NCBI RefSeq assembly: GCF_029761915.1
Contig: NZ_CP121695.1
Span: 5,547,501 to 5,611,500 of the forward strand
From: Bradyrhizobium sp. CB1650
Lineage (GTDB): Bacteria > Pseudomonadota > Alphaproteobacteria > Rhizobiales > Xanthobacteraceae
Direction: 5' to 3'
Length of the DNA: 64,000 nucleotides
Shown here: one piece after another, positions 17,196-27,017 of the stretch
Layout: every line of letters starts with the position of its first letter
Numbering within the stretch: the stretch's first letter is position 1
Made by a program: the position numbers and the translations under genes
Notes under the pieces: model-generated
Databases searched by the model: none
The model's input: the letters and a program-made list of their open reading frames with translations, nothing else
What the model was told of the DNA's origin: nothing

Positions 17196-19124
17196 TTAGA
17201 TCGTCACCTGCGTTCCGACCTCGACCACGCGGCCGCTGGGGATCTGGAAATAGTCGGTGGCGTCGTTGGCCGAGCGGCTGAGCGAGATGAACAGTCGGTC
17301 CTGCCAGCGCGGCATGCCGGAATGGGCGGCAGGCTTGAGCGCCCGGCGCGACAGGAAGAACGAGGTCGACATGATGTCGAACTGCCAACCCAGCTTGCGA
17401 GCGATCGCCAGCGCCTTCGGCACGTTGGGCGATTCCATGAAGCCGAACTTCAGCGTCACCTTGGAGAAGGTCGGGCTGATCTGCTCCAGCTTCACCCGCT
17501 CGGCCGGATCGATGCGCGGGGTCTGCGCGGTTTCGATGGTGAGAATGACATTCTTCTCGTGCAGCACTTTGTAGTGTTTCAGACTATGCATGAGTGCAGT
17601 CGGCGCACTGAGCGGGTCGCTGGTCAGGAATACGGCGGTTCCGGGCACGCGCTGGGGCGGCCGCTTCTCCAGCATCGCGACGAGGTCGGCGAGCGGGAAT
17701 TCGAGCTTGCGCGACTTCTCGAACAGCAGCCGGCTGCCGCGCCGCCACGTGTACATCAGCAGGATCATCAGCGCGCCGAGCGCAAGCGGCACCCAGCCGC
17801 CCTCGAACACCTTGAGCAGGTTCGCGGTCAGGAAGGTCAGGTCGAGGAACAGGAAGGGAGCGATCAGCGCGGCCGCAGCAAACGGCGACCAACGCCAGAC
17901 CTTCCAGATAACGACAAAACCCATCATCGCCGTGACCACCATGGTGCCGGTGACGGAGATGCCGTAGGCGGAGGCCAGCGCGCTGGAGGAACGGAACAAC
18001 AGCACCAGCAGCATCACCGCGACCAGCAGAAGCTGGTTGATGCGCGGGATGAAGATCTGGCCGGAATGGGCCTCAGAGGTATGGCGAATTTCAAATCGTG
18101 GCAGAAGCCCGAGCTGGATCGCCTGGCGCGTCAGCGAATAGGCGCCGGTGATGACGGCCTGGCTTGCGATCACTGTCGCGACGGTGGCGAGCACGACCAT
18201 GCTTCCGCGGAGCCAGCCTTGCGGAAACAACTGGAAGAACGGGCTCACGATCGCCCCGGGGTCATCCAGGACGAGAGCCCCCTGCCCCAGATAATTCAGC
18301 GCCAGCGACGGCAGCACGATGAACAGCCAGGCGGTCTGGATCGGCCGCTTGCCGAAATGGCCGAGGTCGGCATAGAGCGCCTCGGCGCCGGTGACCGCCA
18401 GGAACACCGCACCCAGCGTGACGAAGCCGATGATGCCGTGGTGGAGCATGAAGGACACCGCATAGAGCGGGTTCAGCGCGAGCAGCACCTGCGGCTGGCG
18501 GATGATCGGACCGATCGCCGCGATCGCGATCACGGCGAACCAGACGCACATCACCGGACCGAAGAACGCCGCGACGCGGGCGGTGCCGCGCGATTGCACC
18601 GCGAACAGGCCGAGCAGGATCACCACGGTCAGCGGAACGATGTAGGGCTCGAACGTCAGGGTGACGTCCTTCATGCCTTCGATGGCCGACAGCACCGAGA
18701 GCGCCGGGGTGATCACGGCATCGCCGTAGAACAAGGCGCCGGAAATGATGCCGAGCACGACGACGGTCGCCCCGCCCGTGCCGACGGCGCGCTGGGCCAG
18801 CGCCATCAAAGCGAGCGTGCCGCCCTCGCCATTGTTGTCGGCGCGAAGCAGGATGACGACGTATTTCAGCGTCACCACGACGACGAGCGCCCACAGGATC
18901 AGCGAGACCACGCCGAGCACGGCGGCCGTCGTGGGCGCGCCTTCCGCACCCGAAGCCGCCGTCACCGCCTCGCGGAACGCGTAGAGCGGGCTGGTGCCGA
19001 TATCGCCATAGACGACGCCGATGCTGCCAAGCGTCAGAGCGCCGAACCCTGCGGTGGTGTGGGCCTCGCCATGCCCATTGGCCGCCACCGTCTCCGGTGC
19101 GGGAACTGCTACGTCACTGATCAT
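17196..19124 (-). CDS. kup: Kup low-affinity potassium transporter (copy A)
   Basis: A 642-residue KUP-family protein with the family signature [21 protein letters not shown] at the first helix, about twelve transmembrane helices up to residue 460, and a soluble C-terminal domain ending VEVGTQVTI. It carries out proton-coupled K+ uptake at the inner membrane. A second gene with the same architecture lies directly upstream on the same strand and the last ten residues are identical, so they are tandem duplicates that have diverged. The spacer of 143 bases suggests separate promoters. Confidence 0.93.
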   Translation of the reverse strand: MISDVAVPAPETVAANGHGEAHTTAGFGALTLGSIGVVYGDIGTSPLYAFREAVTAASGAEGAPTTAAVLGVVSLILWALVVVVTLKYVVILLRADNNGEGGTLALMALAQRAVGTGGATVVVLGIISGALFYGDAVITPALSVLSAIEGMKDVTLTFEPYIVPLTVVILLGLFAVQSRGTARVAAFFGPVMCVWFAVIAIAAIGPIIRQPQVLLALNPLYAVSFMLHHGIIGFVTLGAVFLAVTGAEALYADLGHFGKRPIQTAWLFIVLPSLALNYLGQGALVLDDPGAIVSPFFQLFPQGWLRGSMVVLATVATVIASQAVITGAYSLTRQAIQLGLLPRFEIRHTSEAHSGQIFIPRINQLLLVAVMLLVLLFRSSSALASAYGISVTGTMVVTAMMGFVVIWKVWRWSPFAAAALIAPFLFLDLTFLTANLLKVFEGGWVPLALGALMILLMYTWRRGSRLLFEKSRKLEFPLADLVAMLEKRPPQRVPGTAVFLTSDPLSAPTALMHSLKHYKVLHEKNVILTIETAQTPRIDPAERVKLEQISPTFSKVTLKFGFMESPNVPKALAIARKLGWQFDIMSTSFFLSRRALKPAAHSGMPRWQDRLFISLSRSANDATDYFQIPSGRVVEVGTQVTI

Positions 19125-19267
19125 GGGAGAGACTGGTGGCCTCTAAAAATGCTTCACTGCACAATGGCGGAGGAGCGCGCGCGGCTTATAGTCCTGCGTC
19201 ACCGGCATAGCCTAGCCCGATTTTGGGCCCTCGCCATGCAAAAATCGCATAAGCCCGCCAATCGCGT

Positions 19268-21166
19268 TCAAATAGTGACCTGCGTGCCGACTTCAACCAC
19301 GCGGCCGGTGGGAATCTGGAAATAGTCGGTGGCGTCATTGGCGGACCGGCTCAGCGCGATGAACAAATGGTCCTGCCAAAGCGGCATGCCGGATTGCGCC
19401 GAGGCTTTCAGCGACCGGCGCGACACGAAGAACGACGTCGACATGATGTCGAACTGCCAGCCCTGCTTGCGGGCGATCGCCAGAGCCTTCGGCACGTTCG
19501 GCTGCTCCATGAAGCCGAAGCGCAACCGGACTTTGGAGAACTTGTCGCTGATCTTCTCCATGCGGAACCGCTCCGACAGATCGACCCGCGGCGTCTGGGC
19601 GGTCTCGATGGTCAGGATCACGTTGTGCTCGTGAAGCACCTTGTTGTGCTTCAGGTTGTGCAAGAGCGCGGTCGGCACGAAGGCGGGATCGCTGGTGAGG
19701 AAGACCGCGGTGCCCTTGACGATGTGTGGCGGCCGCTTCTCCAAACTTCGGATTAGGTCGTCCAGCGGCACCTCGATACGGCGGGTCTTCTGGAGCAGAA
19801 TCCCCGTGCCCCGGCGCCAGGTCCAGATCGTCGCCGCCATGGCCGCACCGAACAGCAGCGGCACCCAGGCGCCTTCGAGCAGCTTCAACAGGTTGGCGCT
19901 GAAGAAAGTCATGTCGACCACGACGAAGGGCAGGATCACGGCTGCGGCGGTCGCGGCGCGCCAGTTCCACAATTTCCAGATCACGATGAAGCCCATGATG
20001 CCGTCGGCCACCATGGTGGTGGAAACCGCAATGCCGTAGGCCGAGGCCAGCCCGCTGGGGGTGCGGAACAAGAGCACGAGCAGCATCACGCCGATCAAGA
20101 GCAGCCGATTCACGCGCGGCAGATAGATCTGGCCGGCGTGGGTCTCGGAGGTGTAGCGGACCTCGAAGCGCGGCAACAGGCCGAGCTGCACCGCCTGATA
20201 CACCAGCGAATAAGCGCCTGTGATCACCGCCTGGCTCGCAATCACGGTGGCGGCCGTCGCAAGTCCGACCAGCGGCAGCACGAGCTGCTCGGGCACCATG
20301 CGAAAGAAGGAGTGCTCGATCGCGCTGGGATCGGACAGCACCAGCGCGCCCTGCCCGAAATAGTTGATCAGGAGCGAGGGCAGCACGAAGAACAGCCAGG
20401 CCGACTGAATCGGCTTGCCGCCGAAATGGCCAAGATCGGCATAGAGCGCCTCGCCGCCGGTCACTGCCAGGAAAACGGCGCCCAGCGTCACCAGGCCGAT
20501 CGTGCCGTGCGACAGCAGGAATTGCAGCGCGTAATAGGGATTGATCGCAGCCAGCACCGACGGATCGTCGGCGATGTGAATGATGCCCATCACCGCCAGG
20601 CTTGCGAACCACACCACCATGACCGGCCCGAAGGCGGACGCCACCAGCGCGGTGCCCTTGCTCTGCACGGCGAACAGCAGCGCCAGGATGAGCACCGTCA
20701 GCGGCACCACGTAATGCTCGAAGGCAGGCGTCGCGAGCTTGAGACCTTCGACCGCCGACAGCACCGAGATCGCCGGTGTGATCATGGAATCGCCGATGAA
20801 CATGGAGGCGCCGACCACGCCGAGCGCGAGCAGGAACCAGCTTCGGCGCCCCAGCGCGCGCTGGCCGAGCGCCATCAAGGAGAGCGTGCCACCCTCCCCG
20901 TTATTGTCCGCGCGTAGCAGCAGCAGGACATATTTGGCGGTGACGACGATCAAGAGCGCCCACAGGATCAGCGAGAGCACGCCGAGCACGATGACGCGAG
21001 AGACCGGCTGACCATGGGCCGCGCCGCTGACCGCCTCGTGAAACGCGTAGAGTGGCGAGGTGCCGATATCGCCGAAGACGACGCCGATGCTCCCGAGCGT
21101 GAGGGCCCAAAAACCCGAGGTGACCGTCCCTTCCTGGGCCTCGGTCGATGTGATGCTCGCCGTCAT
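19268..21166 (-). CDS. kup: Kup low-affinity potassium transporter (copy B)
   Basis: A 632-residue KUP-family K+ transporter, with [21 protein letters not shown] at the first helix, roughly twelve transmembrane helices and a C-terminal domain ending VEVGTQVTI. The frame extends to 21241 but the added residues are arginine-rich and unlike family members, so I start at the ATG at 21166. Copy A lies immediately downstream. Having two differing copies side by side suggests different affinity or expression. No potassium-sensing riboswitch is apparent upstream. Confidence 0.92.
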   Translation of the reverse strand: MTASITSTEAQEGTVTSGFWALTLGSIGVVFGDIGTSPLYAFHEAVSGAAHGQPVSRVIVLGVLSLILWALLIVVTAKYVLLLLRADNNGEGGTLSLMALGQRALGRRSWFLLALGVVGASMFIGDSMITPAISVLSAVEGLKLATPAFEHYVVPLTVLILALLFAVQSKGTALVASAFGPVMVVWFASLAVMGIIHIADDPSVLAAINPYYALQFLLSHGTIGLVTLGAVFLAVTGGEALYADLGHFGGKPIQSAWLFFVLPSLLINYFGQGALVLSDPSAIEHSFFRMVPEQLVLPLVGLATAATVIASQAVITGAYSLVYQAVQLGLLPRFEVRYTSETHAGQIYLPRVNRLLLIGVMLLVLLFRTPSGLASAYGIAVSTTMVADGIMGFIVIWKLWNWRAATAAAVILPFVVVDMTFFSANLLKLLEGAWVPLLFGAAMAATIWTWRRGTGILLQKTRRIEVPLDDLIRSLEKRPPHIVKGTAVFLTSDPAFVPTALLHNLKHNKVLHEHNVILTIETAQTPRVDLSERFRMEKISDKFSKVRLRFGFMEQPNVPKALAIARKQGWQFDIMSTSFFVSRRSLKASAQSGMPLWQDHLFIALSRSANDATDYFQIPTGRVVEVGTQVTI

Positions 21167-21336
21167 GAGGGTGGAGAACGCCTCTTCCCTGGAATTGATC
21201 CGGCGCCTTTTGACGCTTCCGGCGCGCCTGTCAATTGGCACAACATAGCAGGCGCCGGAGCCGATGCTGTGACGGCGCGGCCATGTTCATCGCCGGCGCG
21301 ACGACATGTCTCGGGTAAAATGGTAGCGTAAGAGTT

Positions 21337-22167
21337 TTAGGGCTTCAAGTTCGGCGGCAGCGGCGGATCTTCGCGCATCAAGGTGATCGTCACACGCCGA
21401 TTGGCGGCGAGCGACGGATCGTCCGGAAACAGCGGCTGGGTGTCCGCCTTGCCGGAGACGGCGAACACGTGCGACGGCGGCAGGCCCTCACGTTCGAGAA
21501 TCTGGCGCACGGCGTTGGCGCGATCGGCCGACAGATCGAACGCACCATAGTCGCTGCGCGTCGGCACGAGGCCGGCAGCCGTGTGTCCGGCAATGGAGAC
21601 ACGCAACGGCGTCGACTTGAGCGGGATCGCGAGCTTCTCGATCAGGCGGCGAGTGCGATCGTAGGGCACCTTGGAGCCGTCCGGAAACATCGAGCGGCCG
21701 TCCTGGTCGACGATCTCGAGATTGAGGCCCTGCTTGGTCTCCTCGAACATGATGTGCTTGGACATCTCGGTCAGCTCCGGCATGTCCTGCAATGCCTGGC
21801 GGAGCGAAGCCGCGGCAAGCGCGAAATCACGATCGACCTTGATCTTGGCGCCCGAGGTGCGGTTGCGATCCTCCTGGTCCGGCGTCGGCGTGTTGGAGGC
21901 ATCTTCCGGCTGGATGTGGTCGATGTTCTTCAGCCGCGGACGCGTCGGCAGGCCGTCGGCCTCGACGATACCGGCGTAGCGCGCCTCGCTCTGGATGCCG
22001 AAGGCGTCGCGCATGGAGCCCGCGACGATCTTCAGCTTGTTGGCGTCCTGCGTCGAGAACGCGACGAGCATCACGAAGAAGCTCATCATCAGGCCCATCA
22101 GGTCGGCGAAGGTCACGAACCAGCCGTGACCGCCTCCATGTGCATCGCCGCGCTTCTTCTTGGCCAT
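21337..22167 (-). CDS. motB: Flagellar motor stator protein MotB
   Basis: A 276-residue protein with a short basic cytoplasmic N terminus and one transmembrane helix. The helix contains the ion-binding aspartate Asp 22 in FVTFADLMGLMMSFFVMLVAFS. A long linker and a C-terminal OmpA-like peptidoglycan-binding domain follow, with SIAGHTAAG and LSADRANAVRQIL and the end NRRVTITL. It forms the stator with MotA and anchors it to peptidoglycan. The 25-base spacing after motA and shared strand indicate an operon. No other flagellar genes are in the window. Confidence 0.9.
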   Translation of the reverse strand: MAKKKRGDAHGGGHGWFVTFADLMGLMMSFFVMLVAFSTQDANKLKIVAGSMRDAFGIQSEARYAGIVEADGLPTRPRLKNIDHIQPEDASNTPTPDQEDRNRTSGAKIKVDRDFALAAASLRQALQDMPELTEMSKHIMFEETKQGLNLEIVDQDGRSMFPDGSKVPYDRTRRLIEKLAIPLKSTPLRVSIAGHTAAGLVPTRSDYGAFDLSADRANAVRQILEREGLPPSHVFAVSGKADTQPLFPDDPSLAANRRVTITLMREDPPLPPNLKP

Positions 22168-22191
22168 GTCTTACGATCCCGGCGGGCGGCG

Positions 22192-22965
22192 TCAGGCCGG
22201 CACCGGCTCGCCGTCGGCGTGGCGATGTTTCTCCGGCAGGTAGGCCAGCAGCATTTCGCGCACGAGCGTCGGGCTCTTGGAGTCGCGGATCATCAGGATG
22301 CCGTCGATGATCAGCGTGCGATTGGTCTCCTCGTCGAGCAGCTTGCCGTGCAGCTTGTCGGCGATCGGTAGACAGAACAGGTTCGCCACCAGCGCGCCGT
22401 AGAGCGTTGCGAGCAGCGCGGTCGCCATGAACGGGCCGAGCTTGGAGGGGTCGGTCATGTTGGCGAACATCTGCACCATGCCGATCAGGGTGCCGATCAT
22501 ACCGAAGGCCGGAGCGCAGTCGCCGATGGCGCGGTAGATCTTGCTGCCCTCGTCGAGATGCATGAGGAAGTTGTCGCGGTCGCGCTCGAGATTGTCGCGG
22601 ATGAAGTCGAGGTCGTAGCCGTCGGCGACGTAGCGGATGCCCTTGGCGAGGAACGGCTCGTCGGTCTCGACCTTTTCCAGGCCGACCGGCCCCTGCTTGC
22701 GGGCGATCTCGGCGATGCGGGCGAGTTCGTCGACGAGATCATGCGCCGACAGCCGGCTCATGGTGAAGGCGAACTTGGCGCCGAGCGGGAGGCCATGCAG
22801 CAGCGCGCTGAGGGGAAAGCGGATCATGGTGGCGGAGATCGAGCCGCCGAAGATGATGATCATCGCATGTTCGGAGATGAACATGTGGAGGTCGCCACCC
22901 ATGATCATCATCACCGAGATGACGATGATGCCTGCAACGAGGCCGGCGCCCGTCATGATATCCAT
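22192..22965 (-). CDS. motA: Flagellar motor stator protein MotA
   Basis: A 257-residue MotA/ExbB-family protein with two N-terminal helices, a cytoplasmic loop of about 110 residues with the charged ARIAEIARKQGPVGLE segment, and two C-terminal helices around AFGMIGTLIGMVQMFANM and ALLATLYGALVANLF. It couples ion flow to torque on the rotor. I start at the ATG at 22965 (MDIMTGAG); the upstream extension to 23013 lacks family similarity. A run of ATG- and GATGAT-rich sequence reflects the methionine-rich first helix. Confidence 0.9.
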   Translation of the reverse strand: MDIMTGAGLVAGIIVISVMMIMGGDLHMFISEHAMIIIFGGSISATMIRFPLSALLHGLPLGAKFAFTMSRLSAHDLVDELARIAEIARKQGPVGLEKVETDEPFLAKGIRYVADGYDLDFIRDNLERDRDNFLMHLDEGSKIYRAIGDCAPAFGMIGTLIGMVQMFANMTDPSKLGPFMATALLATLYGALVANLFCLPIADKLHGKLLDEETNRTLIIDGILMIRDSKSPTLVREMLLAYLPEKHRHADGEPVPA

Positions 22966-23180
22966 GGGAGACTCCAACACGAACGCAACAACGGCCGTCC
23001 TGGCCGATGGCACGGCCCAACCCCGAACCGCATCGGAAACCCTAATTGGCCGCCATTAAAGACGCGTAAAGGTTAAGTCGAGACTGTGCGGCACGCCGGC
23101 GCGGGGCGGGCTGAAACGGCGCCGACTTCGCCGTCCGGCGACGGAAATCTCAACACTTTGCTAACCATAAGGCGGCGTCC

Positions 23181-24011
23181 TCACTTCGAGGACGACAGGC
23201 CCACCAGCTTCAGGCTGAGCGCACGCAGACGCCCACGCGCATCCGCATCATAGGCTTGTGGATTGGCGCGCGCTTCGTTCATGCCGTTGAAGAACAGGCC
23301 ACTTCGGCCGGCGACGTCGTCACCCTCGATGAGATGCAGGATCGCCGCACCGCCCTGCTCCACCGTCGAGATCGGCGTGATGCCGCCCGCGCGCACCATC
23401 GTGGTGTTCATGTAGGTCGCCGGATGCAGCGAGTTCACGGTTATGCCAATGCCCTTCACCTCTTCCGCGAAATCGATGGTGAACATGATCTGCGCGAGCT
23501 TGCTCTGTGCATAGGCGCGCGAGCCGCTGTAGCCCTTCGTGATCATGACGTCGTCGAAATCGATCGGATGCTGGCCAAGCGAGGCCACATTGACGATGCG
23601 TGAGGGAGAAGCGGTCTTGAGCAGCGGCAGCAGAAGATGCGCGAGCAGAAAGCCGGAGAGATAGTTCACGGCGAAACGCAGCTCATGGCCGTCCATACTT
23701 TCCTGGCGCTGCGGCCCACCATTCTGCGAGCCAATGCCGGCATTGCTGACGAAGACGTCGAGACGGTGATGATCGCGTATTATGGCCGCGGCGAGCTCTC
23801 GCGTGCCCGACAGCGACGACAGGTCGGCCTGGTAGAAAGTCGGGGCGGCATGGCCGGCCTTCACGATCTCGTCGATCAACGTTTTCGCTCGTGCCACATC
23901 ACGGCCGTGGATCAGGACGCGGGCACCTTCGGCAGCGAGCCGGCTTGCGACGTAGCGGCCGACGCCGTCCGTCGAACCGGTGATCAGTACGGTCTTGTCA
24001 TTCATCTTCAT
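23181..24011 (-). CDS. Short-chain dehydrogenase/reductase (retinol dehydrogenase-like)
   Basis: A 276-residue Rossmann-fold SDR. The cofactor motif is TGSTDGVGR at the N terminus; NAG (VSNAGIG) occurs near residue 90 and the catalytic YAQSK near residue 165, with an upstream Ser in NVASLG. The long C-terminal part resembles retinol dehydrogenase/WW-domain oxidoreductase-type members. The substrate is unknown; the GRD after the second strand favours NADP(H). The start at 24011 is preceded by GGAGG seven bases away. It is divergent from the small membrane protein gene at 24105. Confidence 0.85.
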   Translation of the reverse strand: MKMNDKTVLITGSTDGVGRYVASRLAAEGARVLIHGRDVARAKTLIDEIVKAGHAAPTFYQADLSSLSGTRELAAAIIRDHHRLDVFVSNAGIGSQNGGPQRQESMDGHELRFAVNYLSGFLLAHLLLPLLKTASPSRIVNVASLGQHPIDFDDVMITKGYSGSRAYAQSKLAQIMFTIDFAEEVKGIGITVNSLHPATYMNTTMVRAGGITPISTVEQGGAAILHLIEGDDVAGRSGLFFNGMNEARANPQAYDADARGRLRALSLKLVGLSSSK

Positions 24012-24104
24012 CGCACACCTCCGGCTGCGGCCCTGCGCCACGGGTCCGGAACGAGGAATTATCTGGTATTCTGTAGTACTGCACCATCGCGAGAGTCATT
24101 CGCA

Positions 24105-24395
24105 ATGTTGACGCTGTTCGGCCTCCTCACCGCGCTTCCCGCGGTTCTGGCGCTTCATATGCTTGAACCGGAGCTCGTCCTGCCGGCATTCAGCATCCTG
24201 CTGTTTGTCGAGGCCGCTTTCGCCGTGATCGCCGCACGCTTCATGGGCGTCTCGGACAATGCGGAAGGCATCACCCTATGGGATTTTGCCGGCGGCTTCA
24301 CCCTGATTGGCTGCGCTGCCGCGGTGCTCGGCGAGGCGGATCAGGCCGCCCTGTTCCTGGAGCAGGACGGCCAGCGGCCGACATCGCGGCCGTAG
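24105..24395 (+). CDS. Small hydrophobic membrane protein of unknown function
   Basis: A 96-residue protein with three hydrophobic segments (about residues 1-20, 24-44 and 58-75) and a short polar tail. The ATG at 24105 opens a continuous hydrophobic N terminus; the frame upstream overlaps the SDR gene. I recognise no domain. It is divergent from the SDR and convergent with the RraA-family gene. GC-rich third positions support a real gene. Confidence 0.6.
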   Translation: MLTLFGLLTALPAVLALHMLEPELVLPAFSILLFVEAAFAVIAARFMGVSDNAEGITLWDFAGGFTLIGCAAAVLGEADQAALFLEQDGQRPTSRP

Positions 24396-24420
24396 ATTGT
24401 TGGCGCCGACAGCCGCGCGG

Positions 24421-25140
24421 TCAGTGGATCTCCGCCGAGCGCTTCAGCGCGGCCTTCAGCTTCTCCAGCGAGAAGTCGGGGCTGCGCGCGATCTCCAGGA
24501 TCGGCGTTTCGCGGCGGCCGCAGAGCTCGGCGGCTTCAGGCAGCTTTGCGGCGACGTCGAGCGGGATCACGATCGCGCCGTGCTGGTCCGCGTGGATCAG
24601 GTCGTCGGACTTCACGGTCATGCCGGCGACGCGCACCTCGCCGCCGAAGCTCTCCGCATGGACCCAGGCATGCGACGGGCCGATCGAGCCGGCGAGCGCC
24701 TGGAAGCCCGGGGCCCATTGCGGGATGTCGCGGATCGAGCCGTCGGTGATGACGCCGAGGCAGCCGAGCGCCTTGTGCACGTTGCTCTGCACCTCGCCCC
24801 AGAACGCGCCATAGCCGACGTCGGGACCGTCGATGTCCTGGATCACGGAGATGCGCGGGCCGTGGCCGGTGCCGACATATTCGTAATATTCGATGCGGCG
24901 CTTGGCCTGCTCTTCGGCCGGAAGCGAGGATTTCAGAACGGAGCGGATCGCAACCGTGCGGGCATAGCCGACGATCGGCGGCAGATCCGGGAACGGGCAG
25001 ACCAACTGCTTCGTGGTGTAGCCGATCAGCCGGCGCTCCGGCGCCACGATCTCCATGGCGTTGCAGATTGTCGGCGTATCATAACGGCCCAGCGCTTCGA
25101 GGACGGAAGCGGGCAGCGGTCCGGTCGCGGAATTCGTCAC
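24421..25140 (-). CDS. RraA-family protein (possible oxo-acid aldolase/decarboxylase)
   Basis: A 239-residue protein of the RraA/MenG-like fold. The signature GCLGVITDGSIRDI (about residues 127-140) contains the Gly, Asp and Arg-Asp positions shared by 4-hydroxy-4-methyl-2-oxoglutarate aldolases. The C-terminal HADQHGAIVIP segment is also typical. Family members are either RNase E inhibitors or metal-dependent aldolases; with the R-D pair present a pyruvate-type aldolase is plausible. The start is a GTG at 25140 with GGGAGA upstream. There is no operon partner, so the substrate is unknown. Confidence 0.82.
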   Translation of the reverse strand: MTNSATGPLPASVLEALGRYDTPTICNAMEIVAPERRLIGYTTKQLVCPFPDLPPIVGYARTVAIRSVLKSSLPAEEQAKRRIEYYEYVGTGHGPRISVIQDIDGPDVGYGAFWGEVQSNVHKALGCLGVITDGSIRDIPQWAPGFQALAGSIGPSHAWVHAESFGGEVRVAGMTVKSDDLIHADQHGAIVIPLDVAAKLPEAAELCGRRETPILEIARSPDFSLEKLKAALKRSAEIH

Positions 25141-25262
25141 GGCGTTCTCTCCCAGATTGGCGGCGGCTGTTGGCGCGATGCCGCCGGCACCGGGCGATAT
25201 AGCCGAGATCGCGCCTCAACCCAACTCACCGGGCTTCATGGCAGATATTTGCGCGCGGCCGC

Positions 25263-26147
25263 TCAGTGCAGCCGTTCGGGCCGGTCGTCGTGCGCCTGAT
25301 CCGGCAGGTTCGCCGTGAGCGACGCGGACGATTGCGGCTGCGCCACCTCACTGGTCGATGGCGCCGTGGCATCCGCAGCGCGGGCCTGGTCGCGATACGA
25401 CTTGTAGCCCAGCGGCAGGCTGAGCAGATACAGCACCGTGCCGGCCGAGAGAATGTGCCAGGGGTAACTGATCAGCAGCGCGATGAAGAAGATCACGGCG
25501 ACGAACGCCGGCAGCACCAGCTCCGGCGGCACCCGCATGCGGACGGTCTTGCCGGAGAACACCGGCAGGCGCGACACCATCAGGAACGCGATCAGGAGCG
25601 TGTAGGCCGCTGTCACCGTCGCAGGCCAGCGCCCGAGCTCCAGGAACGCCGCATAGATCGGCAGCAGCACCGTGATCGCGCCGGCGGGCGCGGGTACGCC
25701 GGTGAAGAAATTGGCGGCAAAGGCCGGCTTGTTGGGATCGTCCATGGTGGCATTGAAGCGCGCAAGCCTTAAGCCCCCGGAGATCGCGAACACCATGGCG
25801 GCGATCCAGCCGGCATTGCCGAGCTCGTGCAACTGCCAGAAGTACAGCATCAGTCCGGGCGCCACGCCGAAATTGACGAAGTCGGCGAGGCTGTCGAGCT
25901 CGGCGCCGAATTTCGACTGGCCCTTGATCAGCCGCGCGATGCGGCCGTCGATGCCGTCAAGCGCCGCCGCGAACACGATGGCATAGACCGCAAGCGCCAT
26001 CCGCCCCTCGATCGACAGGCGGATCGCCGTCAGGCCGGCGCAGATCGCCAGCAGCGTGATGACATTGGGCACCAGCATCCGCACCGGGATCGGGCGGAAC
26101 CGCCGGCGGCGCGTAGCATCCGGATATTTGAAGTCATAGGGCGTCAT
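25263..26147 (-). CDS. pssA: CDP-diacylglycerol-serine O-phosphatidyltransferase
   Basis: A 294-residue membrane protein with the complete CDP-alcohol phosphotransferase motif D-x2-D-G-x2-A-R-x8-G-x3-D-x3-D (DGIDGRIAR ... GAELDSLAD, about residues 84-110). Around eight hydrophobic helices are visible, and the C-terminal tail is short and polar. It makes phosphatidylserine from CDP-diacylglycerol and L-serine. The psd gene lies directly upstream on the same strand, so the two steps to phosphatidylethanolamine are encoded together. The length matches the alphaproteobacterial PssA type. Confidence 0.9.
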   Translation of the reverse strand: MTPYDFKYPDATRRRRFRPIPVRMLVPNVITLLAICAGLTAIRLSIEGRMALAVYAIVFAAALDGIDGRIARLIKGQSKFGAELDSLADFVNFGVAPGLMLYFWQLHELGNAGWIAAMVFAISGGLRLARFNATMDDPNKPAFAANFFTGVPAPAGAITVLLPIYAAFLELGRWPATVTAAYTLLIAFLMVSRLPVFSGKTVRMRVPPELVLPAFVAVIFFIALLISYPWHILSAGTVLYLLSLPLGYKSYRDQARAADATAPSTSEVAQPQSSASLTANLPDQAHDDRPERLH

Positions 26148-26232
26148 GGCTCGTCCTCACCTTAAGGCGAGATATAGCAAGCCGCTTCCCCCTCCGCCAT
26201 TGCGGCGGAACGCCCTTTTGCCGATGTAATAG

Positions 26233-26931
26233 TTAACCGGCGCGGTAGGTGCGACCCGGGTCGTCGGCGGCAAGATCGGCCAGGATCGTTTCGCCGGCGA
26301 TCGCGGTCTGCCCTTCCGAGACCAGGGCCTTGGTGCCGAGTGGCAGATAGACGTCGAGCCGCGAGCCGAAGCGGATCAAGCCGAAGCGCTCGCCGGCCCC
26401 GATCGCCTGCCCTTCCTTGACGAAGCAGACGATGCGTTTTGCCACCAGCCCCGCGATCTGGATCACACCGATCCGCGCCGTGGGCGTCGAGATGACCAGC
26501 GAATTGCGCTCATTGTCCTCGCTCGCCTTGTCGAGCTCGGCATTGATGAACAGGCCGGGCCGGTAGGCGATGCGGTCTACCCTGCCCGCCACCGGGCTGC
26601 GGTTCACGTGACAGTTGAACACGCTCATGAAGATCGAGACCCGCGGCAGCGGGCGATCGCCGAGGCCGAGCTCGGCCGGCGGCAGCGCCATGGAGATCAT
26701 CGACACCCGCCCGTCGGCCGGCGACACCACGAGCCCTTCGCGCACCGGCGTCACGCGCACGGGATCGCGGAAGAACAGCGCGCACCACACCGTGAGCACG
26801 GTGCCGATCCACCCGAGCGGCGACCACAGCCAGAACAAGACGAGGCTTGCCAGCGCGAAGGCACCGATGAAGGGATAACCTTCCTTGTGGATCGGCGGGA
26901 TCTGACGCTGGATCGAATCGAGAATGGACAT
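26233..26931 (-). CDS. psd: Phosphatidylserine decarboxylase (short proenzyme form)
   Basis: A 232-residue protein with two N-terminal hydrophobic helices followed by the decarboxylase domain. The self-cleavage site is seen as [11 protein letters not shown], with Gly 189-Ser 190 as the processing point that yields the pyruvoyl group. The internal FFRDPVR and [13 protein letters not shown] segments are family hallmarks. It converts phosphatidylserine to phosphatidylethanolamine. It precedes pssA by 85 bases on the same strand, and the ABC exporter gene lies just upstream of it. Confidence 0.92.
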   Translation of the reverse strand: MSILDSIQRQIPPIHKEGYPFIGAFALASLVLFWLWSPLGWIGTVLTVWCALFFRDPVRVTPVREGLVVSPADGRVSMISMALPPAELGLGDRPLPRVSIFMSVFNCHVNRSPVAGRVDRIAYRPGLFINAELDKASEDNERNSLVISTPTARIGVIQIAGLVAKRIVCFVKEGQAIGAGERFGLIRFGSRLDVYLPLGTKALVSEGQTAIAGETILADLAADDPGRTYRAG

Positions 26932-27017
26932 CGCTATCTGCCGCTGAGGGGTTGATGGCGCGCACGTCGCCGCGCGCGCCGGAGTTGTTTAGGCCAGAGT
27001 TGGGACCAGAGACAAGG

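Noticed and set aside
17136..19325. A very long open frame on the plus strand opposite kup copy A.
   Set aside because: It lies fully antisense to a clear Kup transporter, and its composition (rich in Arg, His, Gln, Asp) is what a GC-rich antisense frame gives. No domain is visible.
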